A DNA stretch of 64,000 nt. Origin: Flavobacterium bernardetii. GTDB lineage: Bacteria; Bacteroidota; Bacteroidia; Flavobacteriales; Flavobacteriaceae. The notes under the pieces are model-generated. The model did no database searches, was not told where the DNA came from, and saw nothing but the letters and a program-made list of their open reading frames with translations. Made by a program: the position numbers and the translations under genes. Shown here piece after piece: positions 26,349 to 34,770 of the stretch (positions are counted from its first letter, which is position 1; every line of letters starts with the position of its first letter). The stretch spans positions 117,090 through 181,089 of the forward strand of contig NZ_JAANOQ010000002.1 of NCBI RefSeq assembly GCF_011305415.1, read 5' to 3'.

Positions 26349-27308
26349 TTGAAAGTTTTTAATTCTATAACTGATTTTACCGCTACCAAAAAAACAATAG
26401 TTACTTTAGGTACTTTTGACGGGGTTCATATTGGACATAATGCTATTTTGGATAAAATTTGTAAAGTTGCTAATAGTGAGAGTTTAGAAAGTGTAATTCT
26501 TACTTTTTTTCCACATCCACGATTGATTGTGTCGAATAATTATGATATTAAATTATTAAATACAATTGAAGAAAAGTCTGCTTTATTAGAGAAAAAAGGC
26601 ATTCAAAATTTTATAATTCATCCTTTTGATAAAACTTTTTCGGAATTATCACCAAGAGAATTTGTTACTCAAGTTTTAGTTGAAAAATTAAATATTCAGA
26701 AAATAATTATTGGTCATGATCATAAATTCGGAAAAGACAGAGCTGCGGATTTTAATGATTTAATCAACTTCGGAAAAGAATTTGGTTTCGAAGTAGAAGA
26801 AATTTCAGCGCAACAAATCAATGAAGTTTCTGTAAGTTCTACAAAAATTAGAAATTCGCTTTTAGATGGAAATGTAGCTTTAGCCAATGAATATTTAGGT
26901 TACTCCTATGTTTTAACTGGTATTGTGGTGAAAGGAAACCAATTAGGTAGAACTATTGGATTTCCTACAGCAAATATTGAAATTCCTGAAGACTATAAAT
27001 TGATTCCTAAAAATGGGGTTTATATTGTAACCGCAAATGTGAATAATGACTCGAGCGATAGCGAACAGGCGAAGCAAACCGTTTTCGGAATGATGAATAT
27101 TGGCGTGAAACCTACTTTAGGTGAAAATAAATTATCAATTGAAGTGCATTTACTAAATTTTGATAAAGATATTTACAACCAGAAAATTCAAGTCAATGTT
27201 TTAGAAAGTTTAAGAGACGAACAAAAATTTGAATCTTTCGATGCCTTAAAAACACAAATAGAATCAGACAAACAAAATACGATTCATTACTTTGAAAATT
27301 TAAAATGA
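26349..27308 (+). CDS. ribF: Bifunctional riboflavin kinase / FAD synthetase
   Basis: RibF converts riboflavin to FMN and then FAD. The N-terminal adenylyltransferase domain (about 1-150) shows VTLGTFDGVHIGH and later SSTKIR. The C-terminal kinase domain (about 175-315) shows GRTIGFPTANI, NGVYIV and FGMMNIGVKPT. I choose a TTG start at 26349 (319 residues, beginning MKVFNSI) because the longer frame from TTG 26325 starts inside the promoter box TACTTTTG. The kinase domain has an extra hydrophilic stretch (about residues 233-244, DSSDSEQAKQT) exactly where the DNA resembles an intergenic repeat seen at 45813-45839. It overlaps the next gene by 4 bp. Confidence 0.93.
   Translation: MKVFNSITDFTATKKTIVTLGTFDGVHIGHNAILDKICKVANSESLESVILTFFPHPRLIVSNNYDIKLLNTIEEKSALLEKKGIQNFIIHPFDKTFSELSPREFVTQVLVEKLNIQKIIIGHDHKFGKDRAADFNDLINFGKEFGFEVEEISAQQINEVSVSSTKIRNSLLDGNVALANEYLGYSYVLTGIVVKGNQLGRTIGFPTANIEIPEDYKLIPKNGVYIVTANVNNDSSDSEQAKQTVFGMMNIGVKPTLGENKLSIEVHLLNFDKDIYNQKIQVNVLESLRDEQKFESFDALKTQIESDKQNTIHYFENLK
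27052..27079 (+). repeat. Repeat-like segment inside ribF
   Basis: The 28-bp segment aligns with the intergenic sequence at 45813-45839: CGAGC, GCGAAC, CGAAG and AA.C blocks are shared in the same order. It is more GC-rich than the gene around it and adds about nine codons in frame, at a place where RibF proteins usually have a short loop. Confidence 0.5.
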
Positions 27309-28597
27309 TAAAAAAGTGGCTCTCTTCTACCATTGATAATTCAGGATTAGTAATTTTTAGAATTTTGCTAGGATTATTAATAATGGCGGAAGGTTTTGGA
27401 GCTATTTTATTAGGTTGGGTAGAAGCGGTTTTCGTTAAAAGTAAATTCACTTTTAACTTTATTGGTTTCGATTTTCTGCAATTTTTACACGGCGAAAAAA
27501 TGTATTCGTACTTTTTCGTTATGGGAATTTTAGGTTTACTTATCGCTTTAGGGTTGTTCTACAGATTTGCGATGATAGTTTTCACAATTATGTGGACAGC
27601 AGTTTATTTAATTCAAAAAGAATCGTACAACAATCACTATTACTTTTTAATTCTCATTTCCATCATTATGGTTTTTTTACCAGCCAATGGTAAATTAAGC
27701 ATCGATGCGAAATTATTCCCCAAAATAAAACAAACCAAAATCCCAAGATGGATGCCATATTTGCTGATTTTTCAATTAGCAATTTTATATTTCTATGCAG
27801 CAATTGCTAAATTATATCCCGATTGGTTAGACGGAACTTTCTCTAAAATTCTTTTAAACGGAATTACTCAACGTCAATTTCTACTAGAAATTTTCAATCA
27901 GAAATGGTTTTTGCTTTTTTACGCTTACGCTGGAATTCTATTCGATTTATTAATTATGCCTGCTTTGTTATGGAAGAAAACCAGAAAATTAGCCATTATC
28001 GCTTCTTTCGGATTTCATCTTTTTAATGCGTATTCTTTGAAAATTGGAATTTTTCCTTTTTTAGCGTTGAGTTTTATCGTTTTGCTTTACGATTCGATTC
28101 CGCTGAAATTCTTAAAAAATGAACAAGAAATTTTAACTAATAAGAATTTCAATGCCAAATTATTTGTTGTCTTTTTTGTGCCGTTTTTTATCGTACAAAT
28201 CATTTTGCCATTACGTCATCATTTCATAAAAGGCGATGTTTTATTTACCGAAGAAGGTCACAGACTAGCATGGAGAATGATGCTTCGAGAAAGAAAAGGA
28301 ATTTTAAGTATAAAAATTGTTGATAAAAACACAGGAGTGATTCGCTATCATAATTTTGCTTCAGAATTAACACCAAAGCAAATCAAGATTTTAAGTAATT
28401 CACCTGATTTTATTTGGCAATATTGTCAGAAATTAAAAAAAGAAGCTAAAAAACCTATTTCAATTTTTGTAGAATGTTCCGTTTCTATAAACAGAAGACC
28501 TTACTATAAATTAATTGACGAAAAAACAGATATGGCAACTGCTAAATTTGATTATTTCGGACACAATGATTGGATCTTACTTCAAGATTTAAATTAA
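27305..28597 (+). CDS. HTTM-domain membrane protein (vitamin K-dependent carboxylase-like)
   Basis: The 430-residue protein begins with an HTTM domain (about 1-275) of several membrane helices, with segments typical of the family: ALGLFYRFAM, QKESYNNHYYFLIL and YFYAAIAKLYPDWLDG. It ends in a soluble C-terminal part (about 300-430). HTTM is the membrane region of the gamma-glutamyl carboxylase family; bacterial members have no agreed substrate. The start overlaps the ribF stop by 4 bp (ATGA), so the two are cotranslated. Confidence 0.85.
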   Translation: MIKKWLSSTIDNSGLVIFRILLGLLIMAEGFGAILLGWVEAVFVKSKFTFNFIGFDFLQFLHGEKMYSYFFVMGILGLLIALGLFYRFAMIVFTIMWTAVYLIQKESYNNHYYFLILISIIMVFLPANGKLSIDAKLFPKIKQTKIPRWMPYLLIFQLAILYFYAAIAKLYPDWLDGTFSKILLNGITQRQFLLEIFNQKWFLLFYAYAGILFDLLIMPALLWKKTRKLAIIASFGFHLFNAYSLKIGIFPFLALSFIVLLYDSIPLKFLKNEQEILTNKNFNAKLFVVFFVPFFIVQIILPLRHHFIKGDVLFTEEGHRLAWRMMLRERKGILSIKIVDKNTGVIRYHNFASELTPKQIKILSNSPDFIWQYCQKLKKEAKKPISIFVECSVSINRRPYYKLIDEKTDMATAKFDYFGHNDWILLQDLN

Positions 28598-28761
28598 TTT
28601 CTGTAAAACAAAAGTTAAAAACAAACTTGATTATCAGATAGATAAAAAATTATTTGTACTTTTATAAGTATCAAAAAATTATCTACTATGAAATCGCAAA
28701 ACATTCTTGAGTTAAAAATGCGATTCTAAAATTCATTTAAAAACAATTAAAATCGTTATTT

Positions 28762-29205
28762 ATGAAAAATCAAGTTGAAATTAAAAACGGAATCTTAATC
28801 TTTATTGGTATTGGTCTTTTCTTCTTACTAATGGACTTGTTTGGTTTAGCCAATAAAAATTATCTTAGAATTTTAAACGCTTTCATTGTGCTTTTCGGAA
28901 TTTGGAAAACCATCAAAAACAACTATGCAAACGGAACAACCGAATATCTAGAAAATTTAGTTTCTGGCTTTAAAACAGGAATTATTGGAGTGGTTTTAGG
29001 AATCGTTGGGTTAATTGTTTTCGTTTACATTAAAGGTGGTGAGAGTTATTTGGCAACATTATCAGACACTTTCTTTTTTACTGGAAAAACTAACCTAATT
29101 AAGTATTCAGCAGTTTTGTTTTTTGAAGGAATTGCCTCGTCATTAATTGGTTCTTTTGTAATCATGCAATATTGGAAAGATGTTCCTGCAATATCAAAAA
29201 CATAA
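28762..29205 (+). CDS. Membrane protein of unknown function, four predicted helices
   Basis: The 147-residue protein has hydrophobic segments at about 10-28, 34-48, 70-92 and 115-135, with a short conserved-looking link NYANGTTEYLENLVSGFKTG between the second and third. This layout resembles DUF4199-type proteins, but I am not certain. It is separated by 164 bp from the HTTM gene and by 67 bp from bioB. Confidence 0.7.
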   Translation: MKNQVEIKNGILIFIGIGLFFLLMDLFGLANKNYLRILNAFIVLFGIWKTIKNNYANGTTEYLENLVSGFKTGIIGVVLGIVGLIVFVYIKGGESYLATLSDTFFFTGKTNLIKYSAVLFFEGIASSLIGSFVIMQYWKDVPAISKT

Positions 29206-29244
29206 AATCTTATCGCATAAGTTTTTTCTTCAAATGTAAATTAG

Positions 29245-29252
29245 TACTTTTG
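29245..29252 (+). promoter_or_regulatory. Candidate promoter -7 box of bioB
   Basis: TACTTTTG, 20 bp before the ATG at 29273. Confidence 0.55.
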
Positions 29253-29272
29253 AGGCATTAATTTATGATTTT

Positions 29273-30355
29273 ATGAGTGTTACTAAACATAACTGGACGA
29301 AAGAAGAAATAATTGACATCTACAACAAACCTTTAATGGAATTGTTATACGATGCAGCATCAATACATAGAGAACACCATGATCCAAATACGGTTCAGGT
29401 TTCTACACTTTTATCAATTAAAACTGGCGGATGCCCTGAAGATTGTGGATATTGTCCACAAGCGGCTCGTTATCATACTGATATTGAAGGAAACGATTTA
29501 ATGTCGGTTTCTCAAGTAAAAGCACAAGCATTACGTGCCAAATCTTCTGGTTCATCTAGAGTTTGTATGGGTGCAGCGTGGAGAAATGTGAAAGACGGCG
29601 CTGAGTTTGATCAAGTTTTAGAAATGGTTCGTACCATTAATAAACTAGATATGGAGGTTTGTTGTACTTTAGGTATGATTACCGAAAATCAAGCACATCG
29701 TTTAGCAGAAGCGGGATTATATGCTTACAATCATAATTTAGATTCTTCTGAAGAATATTATAAAGAAGTTATTTCTACTCGTGGTTTTGAAGACCGTTTA
29801 GAAACTATCGAAAACGTTCGTAAAACTAACGTAACCGTTTGTAGTGGTGGAATTATCGGAATGGGAGAAAGTATTTCAGACAGAGCAGGAATGTTAGTCG
29901 CGCTTTCTACTTTAAATCCACAACCAGAATCGGTGCCAATTAACGCTTTAGTGGCTGTTGAAGGAACACCATTAGAAGATGAAAAACCTGTTGAAATTTG
30001 GGAAATGATTCGTATGGTAGCTACAACAAGAATTGTAATGCCAGAAACGCAAGTACGTTTATCAGCTGGAAGAACTAATATGAGTAGAGAAGGACAAGCC
30101 ATGTGTTTCTTTGCTGGTGCGAATTCTATTTTTGCGGGTGATAAATTACTAACGACTCCAAATCCGGATGTTGATGAAGACATGAAAATGTTTGAAATGT
30201 TAGGATTAAATCCACAAAAACCATTCATCAAAAAAATGCAACCAGAAACGGTTGAAGCAGCAGATTCAAAATTTGAAGCCTTGGGCGAAAAACCAAAATG
30301 GACTAGACCAGATCATAAAATCGAAAGAAATTTAGAAGCTTCTGGTAAAAAATAA
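29273..30355 (+). CDS. bioB: Biotin synthase
   Basis: BioB is the radical SAM enzyme that inserts sulfur into dethiobiotin, the last step of biotin synthesis. The 360-residue sequence carries the [4Fe-4S] motif C54-x3-C58-x2-C61 (GGCPEDCGYCPQ), the following RYHT, and conserved regions VCMGAAWR, YNHNLDSSEEYY and AGRTNMSREGQ. The last two provide ligands for the second cluster and substrates. It stands alone here; other biotin genes are not in the window. A bidirectional terminator follows. Confidence 0.96.
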   Translation: MSVTKHNWTKEEIIDIYNKPLMELLYDAASIHREHHDPNTVQVSTLLSIKTGGCPEDCGYCPQAARYHTDIEGNDLMSVSQVKAQALRAKSSGSSRVCMGAAWRNVKDGAEFDQVLEMVRTINKLDMEVCCTLGMITENQAHRLAEAGLYAYNHNLDSSEEYYKEVISTRGFEDRLETIENVRKTNVTVCSGGIIGMGESISDRAGMLVALSTLNPQPESVPINALVAVEGTPLEDEKPVEIWEMIRMVATTRIVMPETQVRLSAGRTNMSREGQAMCFFAGANSIFAGDKLLTTPNPDVDEDMKMFEMLGLNPQKPFIKKMQPETVEAADSKFEALGEKPKWTRPDHKIERNLEASGKK

Positions 30356-30375
30356 TAAAAACTGATTTTGTCATT

Positions 30376-30395
30376 CTGAACTTGTTTCAGAATCT
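30376..30395. repeat. 20-bp palindromic dispersed repeat, copy 1
   Basis: CTGAACTTGTTTCAGAATCT is identical to 42801-42820. With flanking bases it forms ATTCTGAA/TTCAGAAT around a 5-nt loop. Both copies lie just after a stop codon. Confidence 0.7.
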
Positions 30396-30410
30396 AAAGT
30401 TATATAAAAC

Positions 30411-30442
30411 AAAATTCCCATATCGTCTGATATGGGAATTTT
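30411..30442. terminator. Bidirectional terminator between bioB and the glycosyltransferase gene
   Basis: A 13-bp stem (30411-30423 with 30430-30442; core TTCCCATAT/ATATGGGAA), 6-nt loop, A tract on the left and T tract on the right, so it can serve both converging units. Confidence 0.85.
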
Positions 30443-30526
30443 TTGTTTAAACGGGAAAAAAGAGTAACTATTTACTAACCACAATAAATGAAAAACACAC
30501 AACTTGTTTGTCACTTTCCATCCAAT

Positions 30527-31528
30527 TTATATGAATAGAAATTCTGTGTCAAATGATGTGTTTTCTAACACAATTTCTTCAATCACTTTTTCAATGTTAT
30601 TGGTGTAGTTTACTGGTATGATTTTGTTGCTTAACGTCCACATTTCAATTAAATTGAAATCAAGTTTTTTTGAAGTTAAAACACCTATTTCTTTTAAAGC
30701 CAAAGCATTACATTCTTGCTCAATTTGTTTTTTGATAGGAATTACGAATAATTTCTTTTTTAAATACAATGCTTCTGAAGGTAATTCGAAACCAGCATTA
30801 CATAAAACTCCTGGGCAATTCGCAAATGAATTTAAAAATTCGTTTTCATCTATTGGGAAAACCGTGCAATTATGAGCCGTATAAGAAGCTTTTGCGTGTT
30901 TAGAAAAAATCGTCCAATTCGCAGAAGTTCGTTTTAATTCTTTAATGATTTTAATATCAGAAAAAGAAGGTAAATACACTACATAATTTCCAGAAGTGGT
31001 AGTTTTTAAATTTCTAACTTTTTTTCGAATGACCGGATTAAAAATATTTTCATTATATTCTTCAAAATGAAATCCGTATTTTTTAGTAACGGGTGCATAA
31101 TTTTTAAAAATCCACCAACTCAACCAATTTAACTTTTTAGGTTTTGGTGTTTCTTTAAAAAACAAAGAAGATTGATGTGATAATGAAACTATATTTCCAC
31201 CTTTTAATTTACAAGCCCAAGCTGATATTGGTTCATAATCGTTAATAATCAAATCGTATTTGTAAACATAAAGTTGTAAAATTTGATAGATAAATTTCAA
31301 ATAATTATTTTTGAAAAACGTTTTCAAAAAAGAAACATTTCCATTACTTCCATAAAATAAAGAAATGCCTTTAAAGTCATATTTCACTGGAAAGCCTAAG
31401 TTAATTTGAGATTGACTTCCGCTGGTTAAAATATCAACGTCTCCATAAATTCTCAAAATCGGAATGATTTCTTGCGCTCTGGCTAAATGACCATTTCCTG
31501 TTTTTTGTACGGCATATAAAATTCTCAT
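30527..31528 (-). CDS. MurG-like glycosyltransferase
   Basis: The 333-residue protein opens MRILYAVQKTGNGHLARAQE, where GNGHLARA matches the G-x-G-H loop of GT-B enzymes of the MurG/MGDG synthase type. The C-terminal half has a donor-site-like region (GVLCNAGFELPSEALYLKKK) in which N-A-G-F-x-x-x-x-E stands in for the usual GG-x-x-T/S-x-x-E. Donor and acceptor are unknown. It lies 6 bp downstream of an LpxH-like phosphoesterase gene, so a role in envelope glycolipid or lipid A modification is plausible. Confidence 0.8.
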   Translation of the reverse strand: MRILYAVQKTGNGHLARAQEIIPILRIYGDVDILTSGSQSQINLGFPVKYDFKGISLFYGSNGNVSFLKTFFKNNYLKFIYQILQLYVYKYDLIINDYEPISAWACKLKGGNIVSLSHQSSLFFKETPKPKKLNWLSWWIFKNYAPVTKKYGFHFEEYNENIFNPVIRKKVRNLKTTTSGNYVVYLPSFSDIKIIKELKRTSANWTIFSKHAKASYTAHNCTVFPIDENEFLNSFANCPGVLCNAGFELPSEALYLKKKLFVIPIKKQIEQECNALALKEIGVLTSKKLDFNLIEMWTLSNKIIPVNYTNNIEKVIEEIVLENTSFDTEFLFI

Positions 31529-31534
31529 AATTTT

Positions 31535-32362
31535 CTAATTAAATGCAACAACTTCTTTAATTAAATTTTCAATACTTTTCATTTCAATGTCGTTCATTTC
31601 ATTTTCTAACTCGTCTTGAAAATCATTTTTATCATAGGTGTAAATCTTCCATTCTTTGTTGTTATACTCTAAAGCGGTAAGGTTTTCAATCCAATCGCCA
31701 CTATTCAAATACATACAACTTCCTTTTTTATTTTCTACTTTTCTAATTTGTGGTTGATGAATGTGTCCGCAAATCACATAATCGAATTCATTTTCAATGG
31801 CCAATTCCGTAGCAGCATCTTCAAAATTTCCAATAAATTTTACGGCTTTCTTAACATTGTTTTTAATTTTTTTCGAAAACGAATATTTTTCTCTTCCTAA
31901 TTGAGTTAAAAACCAATTCGATAAGACATTTAAACGAATTAAGAAATCGTAACCCCAACCACCCAACTTAGCAATCCACTTAGAATGTTGAACAGAAGCA
32001 TCAAAAACATCACCATGAAAAAACCAGGCTTTTTTGCCGTCCAGATTCATTATTTTTTTATTCGTCAATTCAATATTTCCGAAATTCGTATCGGCAAATC
32101 GACGTAAAAACTCATCGTGATTTCCCAAAATGTAAACCACTTCGGTTCCTTTCGTAGCTAAATCGATAATTTTTTTAATGACTTTTAAATGAGGTTTCGG
32201 GAAGTAACTTTTTTTAAATTGCCAAATATCAATGAAATCACCATTGATAATTAGTGTTTTTGGAGCTACAGATTTTAAATAAGAAAGTAGTTCTTTCGCC
32301 TGACAACCATAAGTTCCCAAATGAGTATCTGAAATAACTACAACATCAACTATTCTTGCCAT
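31535..32362 (-). CDS. UDP-2,3-diacylglucosamine diphosphatase family metallophosphoesterase (LpxH-like)
   Basis: The 275-residue protein has the calcineurin-like metallophosphoesterase motifs in order: ISDTHLG (about 9-15), NGDFIDIW (about 40-47), LGNHDE (about 79-84), FHGDVFD and CGHIHQP. LpxH enzymes cleave UDP-2,3-diacylglucosamine to lipid X in lipid A synthesis. The neighbouring glycosyltransferase fits envelope lipid metabolism. It belongs to the broader LpxH-like family, and the exact substrate is not shown by the sequence. Confidence 0.82.
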   Translation of the reverse strand: MARIVDVVVISDTHLGTYGCQAKELLSYLKSVAPKTLIINGDFIDIWQFKKSYFPKPHLKVIKKIIDLATKGTEVVYILGNHDEFLRRFADTNFGNIELTNKKIMNLDGKKAWFFHGDVFDASVQHSKWIAKLGGWGYDFLIRLNVLSNWFLTQLGREKYSFSKKIKNNVKKAVKFIGNFEDAATELAIENEFDYVICGHIHQPQIRKVENKKGSCMYLNSGDWIENLTALEYNNKEWKIYTYDKNDFQDELENEMNDIEMKSIENLIKEVVAFN

Positions 32363-32750
32363 AATACGTTCTGTATTGTTTAAGCAAAGTAATGGCTTGT
32401 TTGTTAAGTGAATAACATCTGAAAATTAAATAATTGAAGTAAATTAAAACTCTTAATTAAATTTATGTTAATTAGGTGTTTAGTTTTTTTTGCCACGAAT
32501 TTTCGAATCAACACTTGGTAATTTGTGTTGAAAATTTTAATTCGAATTATTAATCGACAATGTCGATTTTAATAAGTTTTCAGATTATTAAATTCGAGAA
32601 TTCGTGGCTAAAAGAATGTTACAGGCAAATTTTATCATGCTTAAAGCATCTAAGTTGTTTTAAGAAATAGTGTTAAAAGTGACAGTTTTAATTTGCGAAA
32701 TCTATCACTTTCAGCTTGGCTCTTTTTACTTTTTCCTTGGCTCTTTAAAT
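32363..32750. other. 388-bp intergenic region holding a 117-bp palindromic element
   Basis: Between two minus-strand genes I see no credible ORF. The region holds the inverted-repeat element at 32492-32608 described separately. The remainder is AT-rich spacer, with promoter sequences for the phosphoesterase gene expected near 32370-32400, though no exact TAnnTTTG box is seen. Confidence 0.6.
32492..32608. repeat. 117-bp inverted-repeat element (MITE- or REP-like)
   Basis: Terminal arms of 17 bp match at 16 positions (GCCACGAATTTTCGAAT at 32492-32508 against the reverse complement of 32592-32608). Inside are a perfect AATCGACA/TGTCGATT hairpin near 32550-32567 and an AACAC/GTGTT pair near 32510. 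No transposase is encoded. Flanks are T/A-rich and show no certain target duplication. Confidence 0.65.
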
Positions 32751-34001
32751 TTACAGCGTTACAATTTGCAACGTTTCTCGGCTAATTTGTTTTACCAAAA
32801 CCGTTTTGTCTTTTTCTACCACTTCGGCAGAAGCAGCATCAAAATGACGAATCGTATATAGCGAAACATTGTCGTTATAGGAAACTTTGAATTTTTTAGA
32901 TAAGATGGTTTTTATTTCTTTGAATTTGTCAAATTTGTCTTCCACACAAACTGAAAAACTAATTGCCGAATTCTGAATTAAACTCACTTTGATTTTATAT
33001 TTATGAAACAAAGCAAAAATTTCACTAATGTTTTCTTCCATGATAAAAGAGAAATCAATAGAAGAAAGTGAAATTAAAACCTGATTTTTCTTTACGATAA
33101 AACAAGAAGTTTTTGGTTCTAAATCGACACCTTTGCTAACTTTTGTTCCAGGTAAAGTTGGGTTAATAAACGATTTCACAAATAACGGAATTTCTTTTTT
33201 CTGTAAAGGTTGTAACGTTTTTGGGTGAATCACACTTGCGCCATAAAAAGCCAATTCAATTGCTTCTCTGTACGAAATTTGATTTAATAAAACCGCATTT
33301 TCAAAATATCTTGGATCGGCATTTAATACTCCAGGAACGTCTTTCCAAATGGTTACACTTTCTGCACCTAAACAATACGCGAAAATAGCAGCAGTATAGT
33401 CTGAACCTTCACGACCTAATGTAGTAGTAAAGTTATTTTCATCGGCACCAATAAATCCTTGAGTGACAAATAAAGATTTTTTTCTATTAATTTTCGAAAT
33501 TAATTTTTGAGTATGTTCCCAATCTACATTCGTATCACGATAATTATTGTCCGTTTTAATATATTGACGTACATCTAACCATTGATTAGAAATTCCTGCA
33601 AAATTTAAATAATGACTTACAATTGTTGTTGAAACTAATTCACCAATGCTGATAATTTGGTCGTAAACAAAAGGATAATTTGGCGATTTGTTACTTCTAA
33701 CAAAATATTCTAAATCGTCAAAATGAGCATTTACATCAAAAAATACTTCATGCTCTTCATCGTCAAATAAATCTAAAAGAATTTGATTGTGATATTTTCT
33801 AATATCTTGAAGGGAAGCATATAATTCGTTAGATTTATCAAAGTAATTTTTAATAACAATTTCTAAGGCGTTTGTGGTTTTACCCATTGCTGAAATTACT
33901 AATAAAACATCTTCATAACCTACAGTTTGTAAAACGTGTAAAACGTTTTTTACTCCAGCAGCATCTTTTACCGATGCGCCACCAAATTTAAATATTTTCA
34001 T
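32751..34001 (-). CDS. lysC: Aspartate kinase
   Basis: The 416-residue enzyme phosphorylates aspartate, the entry to lysine, threonine and methionine synthesis. It has the N-terminal motif KFGGASV (4-10), later GFIGADENNFTTTLGREGSD for ATP/aspartate binding, and a C-terminal regulatory part (about 290-416) with ACT-like strands (KIKVSLIQNSAISFSV). No homoserine dehydrogenase domain is fused. The gene lies 42 bp downstream of a GNAT acetyltransferase gene and may share its promoter. Confidence 0.9.
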   Translation of the reverse strand: MKIFKFGGASVKDAAGVKNVLHVLQTVGYEDVLLVISAMGKTTNALEIVIKNYFDKSNELYASLQDIRKYHNQILLDLFDDEEHEVFFDVNAHFDDLEYFVRSNKSPNYPFVYDQIISIGELVSTTIVSHYLNFAGISNQWLDVRQYIKTDNNYRDTNVDWEHTQKLISKINRKKSLFVTQGFIGADENNFTTTLGREGSDYTAAIFAYCLGAESVTIWKDVPGVLNADPRYFENAVLLNQISYREAIELAFYGASVIHPKTLQPLQKKEIPLFVKSFINPTLPGTKVSKGVDLEPKTSCFIVKKNQVLISLSSIDFSFIMEENISEIFALFHKYKIKVSLIQNSAISFSVCVEDKFDKFKEIKTILSKKFKVSYNDNVSLYTIRHFDAASAEVVEKDKTVLVKQISRETLQIVTL

Positions 34002-34043
34002 TCTTTTTTCATTGTGAGTTCCAAATCAATTCTTCACTCAATA

Positions 34044-34532
34044 TTAATAGTTGTGTTTGTTATTTGTTAAAAAAGCTTCCATTCCGTTTTCGTCCATTTG
34101 AACTACTCGCCAATCATTTAAAACTTTTGCGCCACTTTTTTCATAAAATTCAATGGCTGGTGTATTCCAATCTAAAACATTCCATTCAATTCTACGAACA
34201 TTGTCTTTTTTACCTTGTTTGATAATTTCAGAATATAACGCAAAACCAGCTCCAGTTCCTCGACTGTTTTCTTTCACAATTAAATCTTCTAAATGAATGG
34301 TTTTTCCCTTCCAAGTAGAAAATCGGTAATAATATAATGCTATACCAATAATTTGATTATCCACTTCAGCCACAAAAGTATGAAATAATGGATTTTCAGA
34401 AAAACCATCACGCACTAAATCTTCAGCTGTAATAACAACTGCATTTGGTTCTTTTTCAAAAATAGCCAATTCGGTAATTAAATCCAAAACGGCTGGCATG
34501 TCATTTGGAGTTCCTTTTCTGATGTGTAACAT
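34044..34532 (-). CDS. GNAT family N-acetyltransferase
   Basis: The 162-residue protein is one GNAT domain. The acetyl-CoA binding segment is ENSRGTGAGFALYSEIIKQ (R/Q-x-x-G-x-G/A pattern, about 88-106), preceded by the strand IHLEDLIV and followed by WNVLDWNTPAIEFYEKSGA. The W-N-x-x-A-x-x-F-Y-x-x-x-G-A ending resembles diamine/thialysine acetyltransferases of the SAT family, but the substrate is uncertain. Confidence 0.87.
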   Translation of the reverse strand: MLHIRKGTPNDMPAVLDLITELAIFEKEPNAVVITAEDLVRDGFSENPLFHTFVAEVDNQIIGIALYYYRFSTWKGKTIHLEDLIVKENSRGTGAGFALYSEIIKQGKKDNVRRIEWNVLDWNTPAIEFYEKSGAKVLNDWRVVQMDENGMEAFLTNNKHNY

Positions 34533-34588
34533 GGTAACAAAAAATAATATTAGTGATTTTATATATAAAAAAATGTTATAAAAACATG

Positions 34589-34596
34589 CAAATGTA
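34589..34596 (-). promoter_or_regulatory. Candidate promoter -7 box of the GNAT-lysC unit
   Basis: Reads TACATTTG on the minus strand, 56 bp before the GNAT start at 34532. Confidence 0.45.
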
Positions 34597-34733
34597 ATTA
34601 ATCGATATTGTTTTTAAAAAATAACTTTAAAATATAACAAAAATTTATATTTTTTGATAAAAATTGTTTTTTTTGCCTTTTAGAATCTATTTTAAAAAAA
34701 TCAAACACAATAAAATATTCATGTAAATTTACG

Positions 34734-34741
34734 TAAGTTTG
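34734..34741 (+). promoter_or_regulatory. Candidate promoter -7 box of fbp
   Basis: TAAGTTTG fits TAnnTTTG, 29 bp before ATG 34771. Confidence 0.55.
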
Positions 34742-34770
34742 CATTACAATTCAACTCAATCGATTTCGTA

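Noticed and set aside
32492..32608. Insertion sequence
   Set aside because: No transposase ORF and only 117 bp; kept as a repeat element instead.
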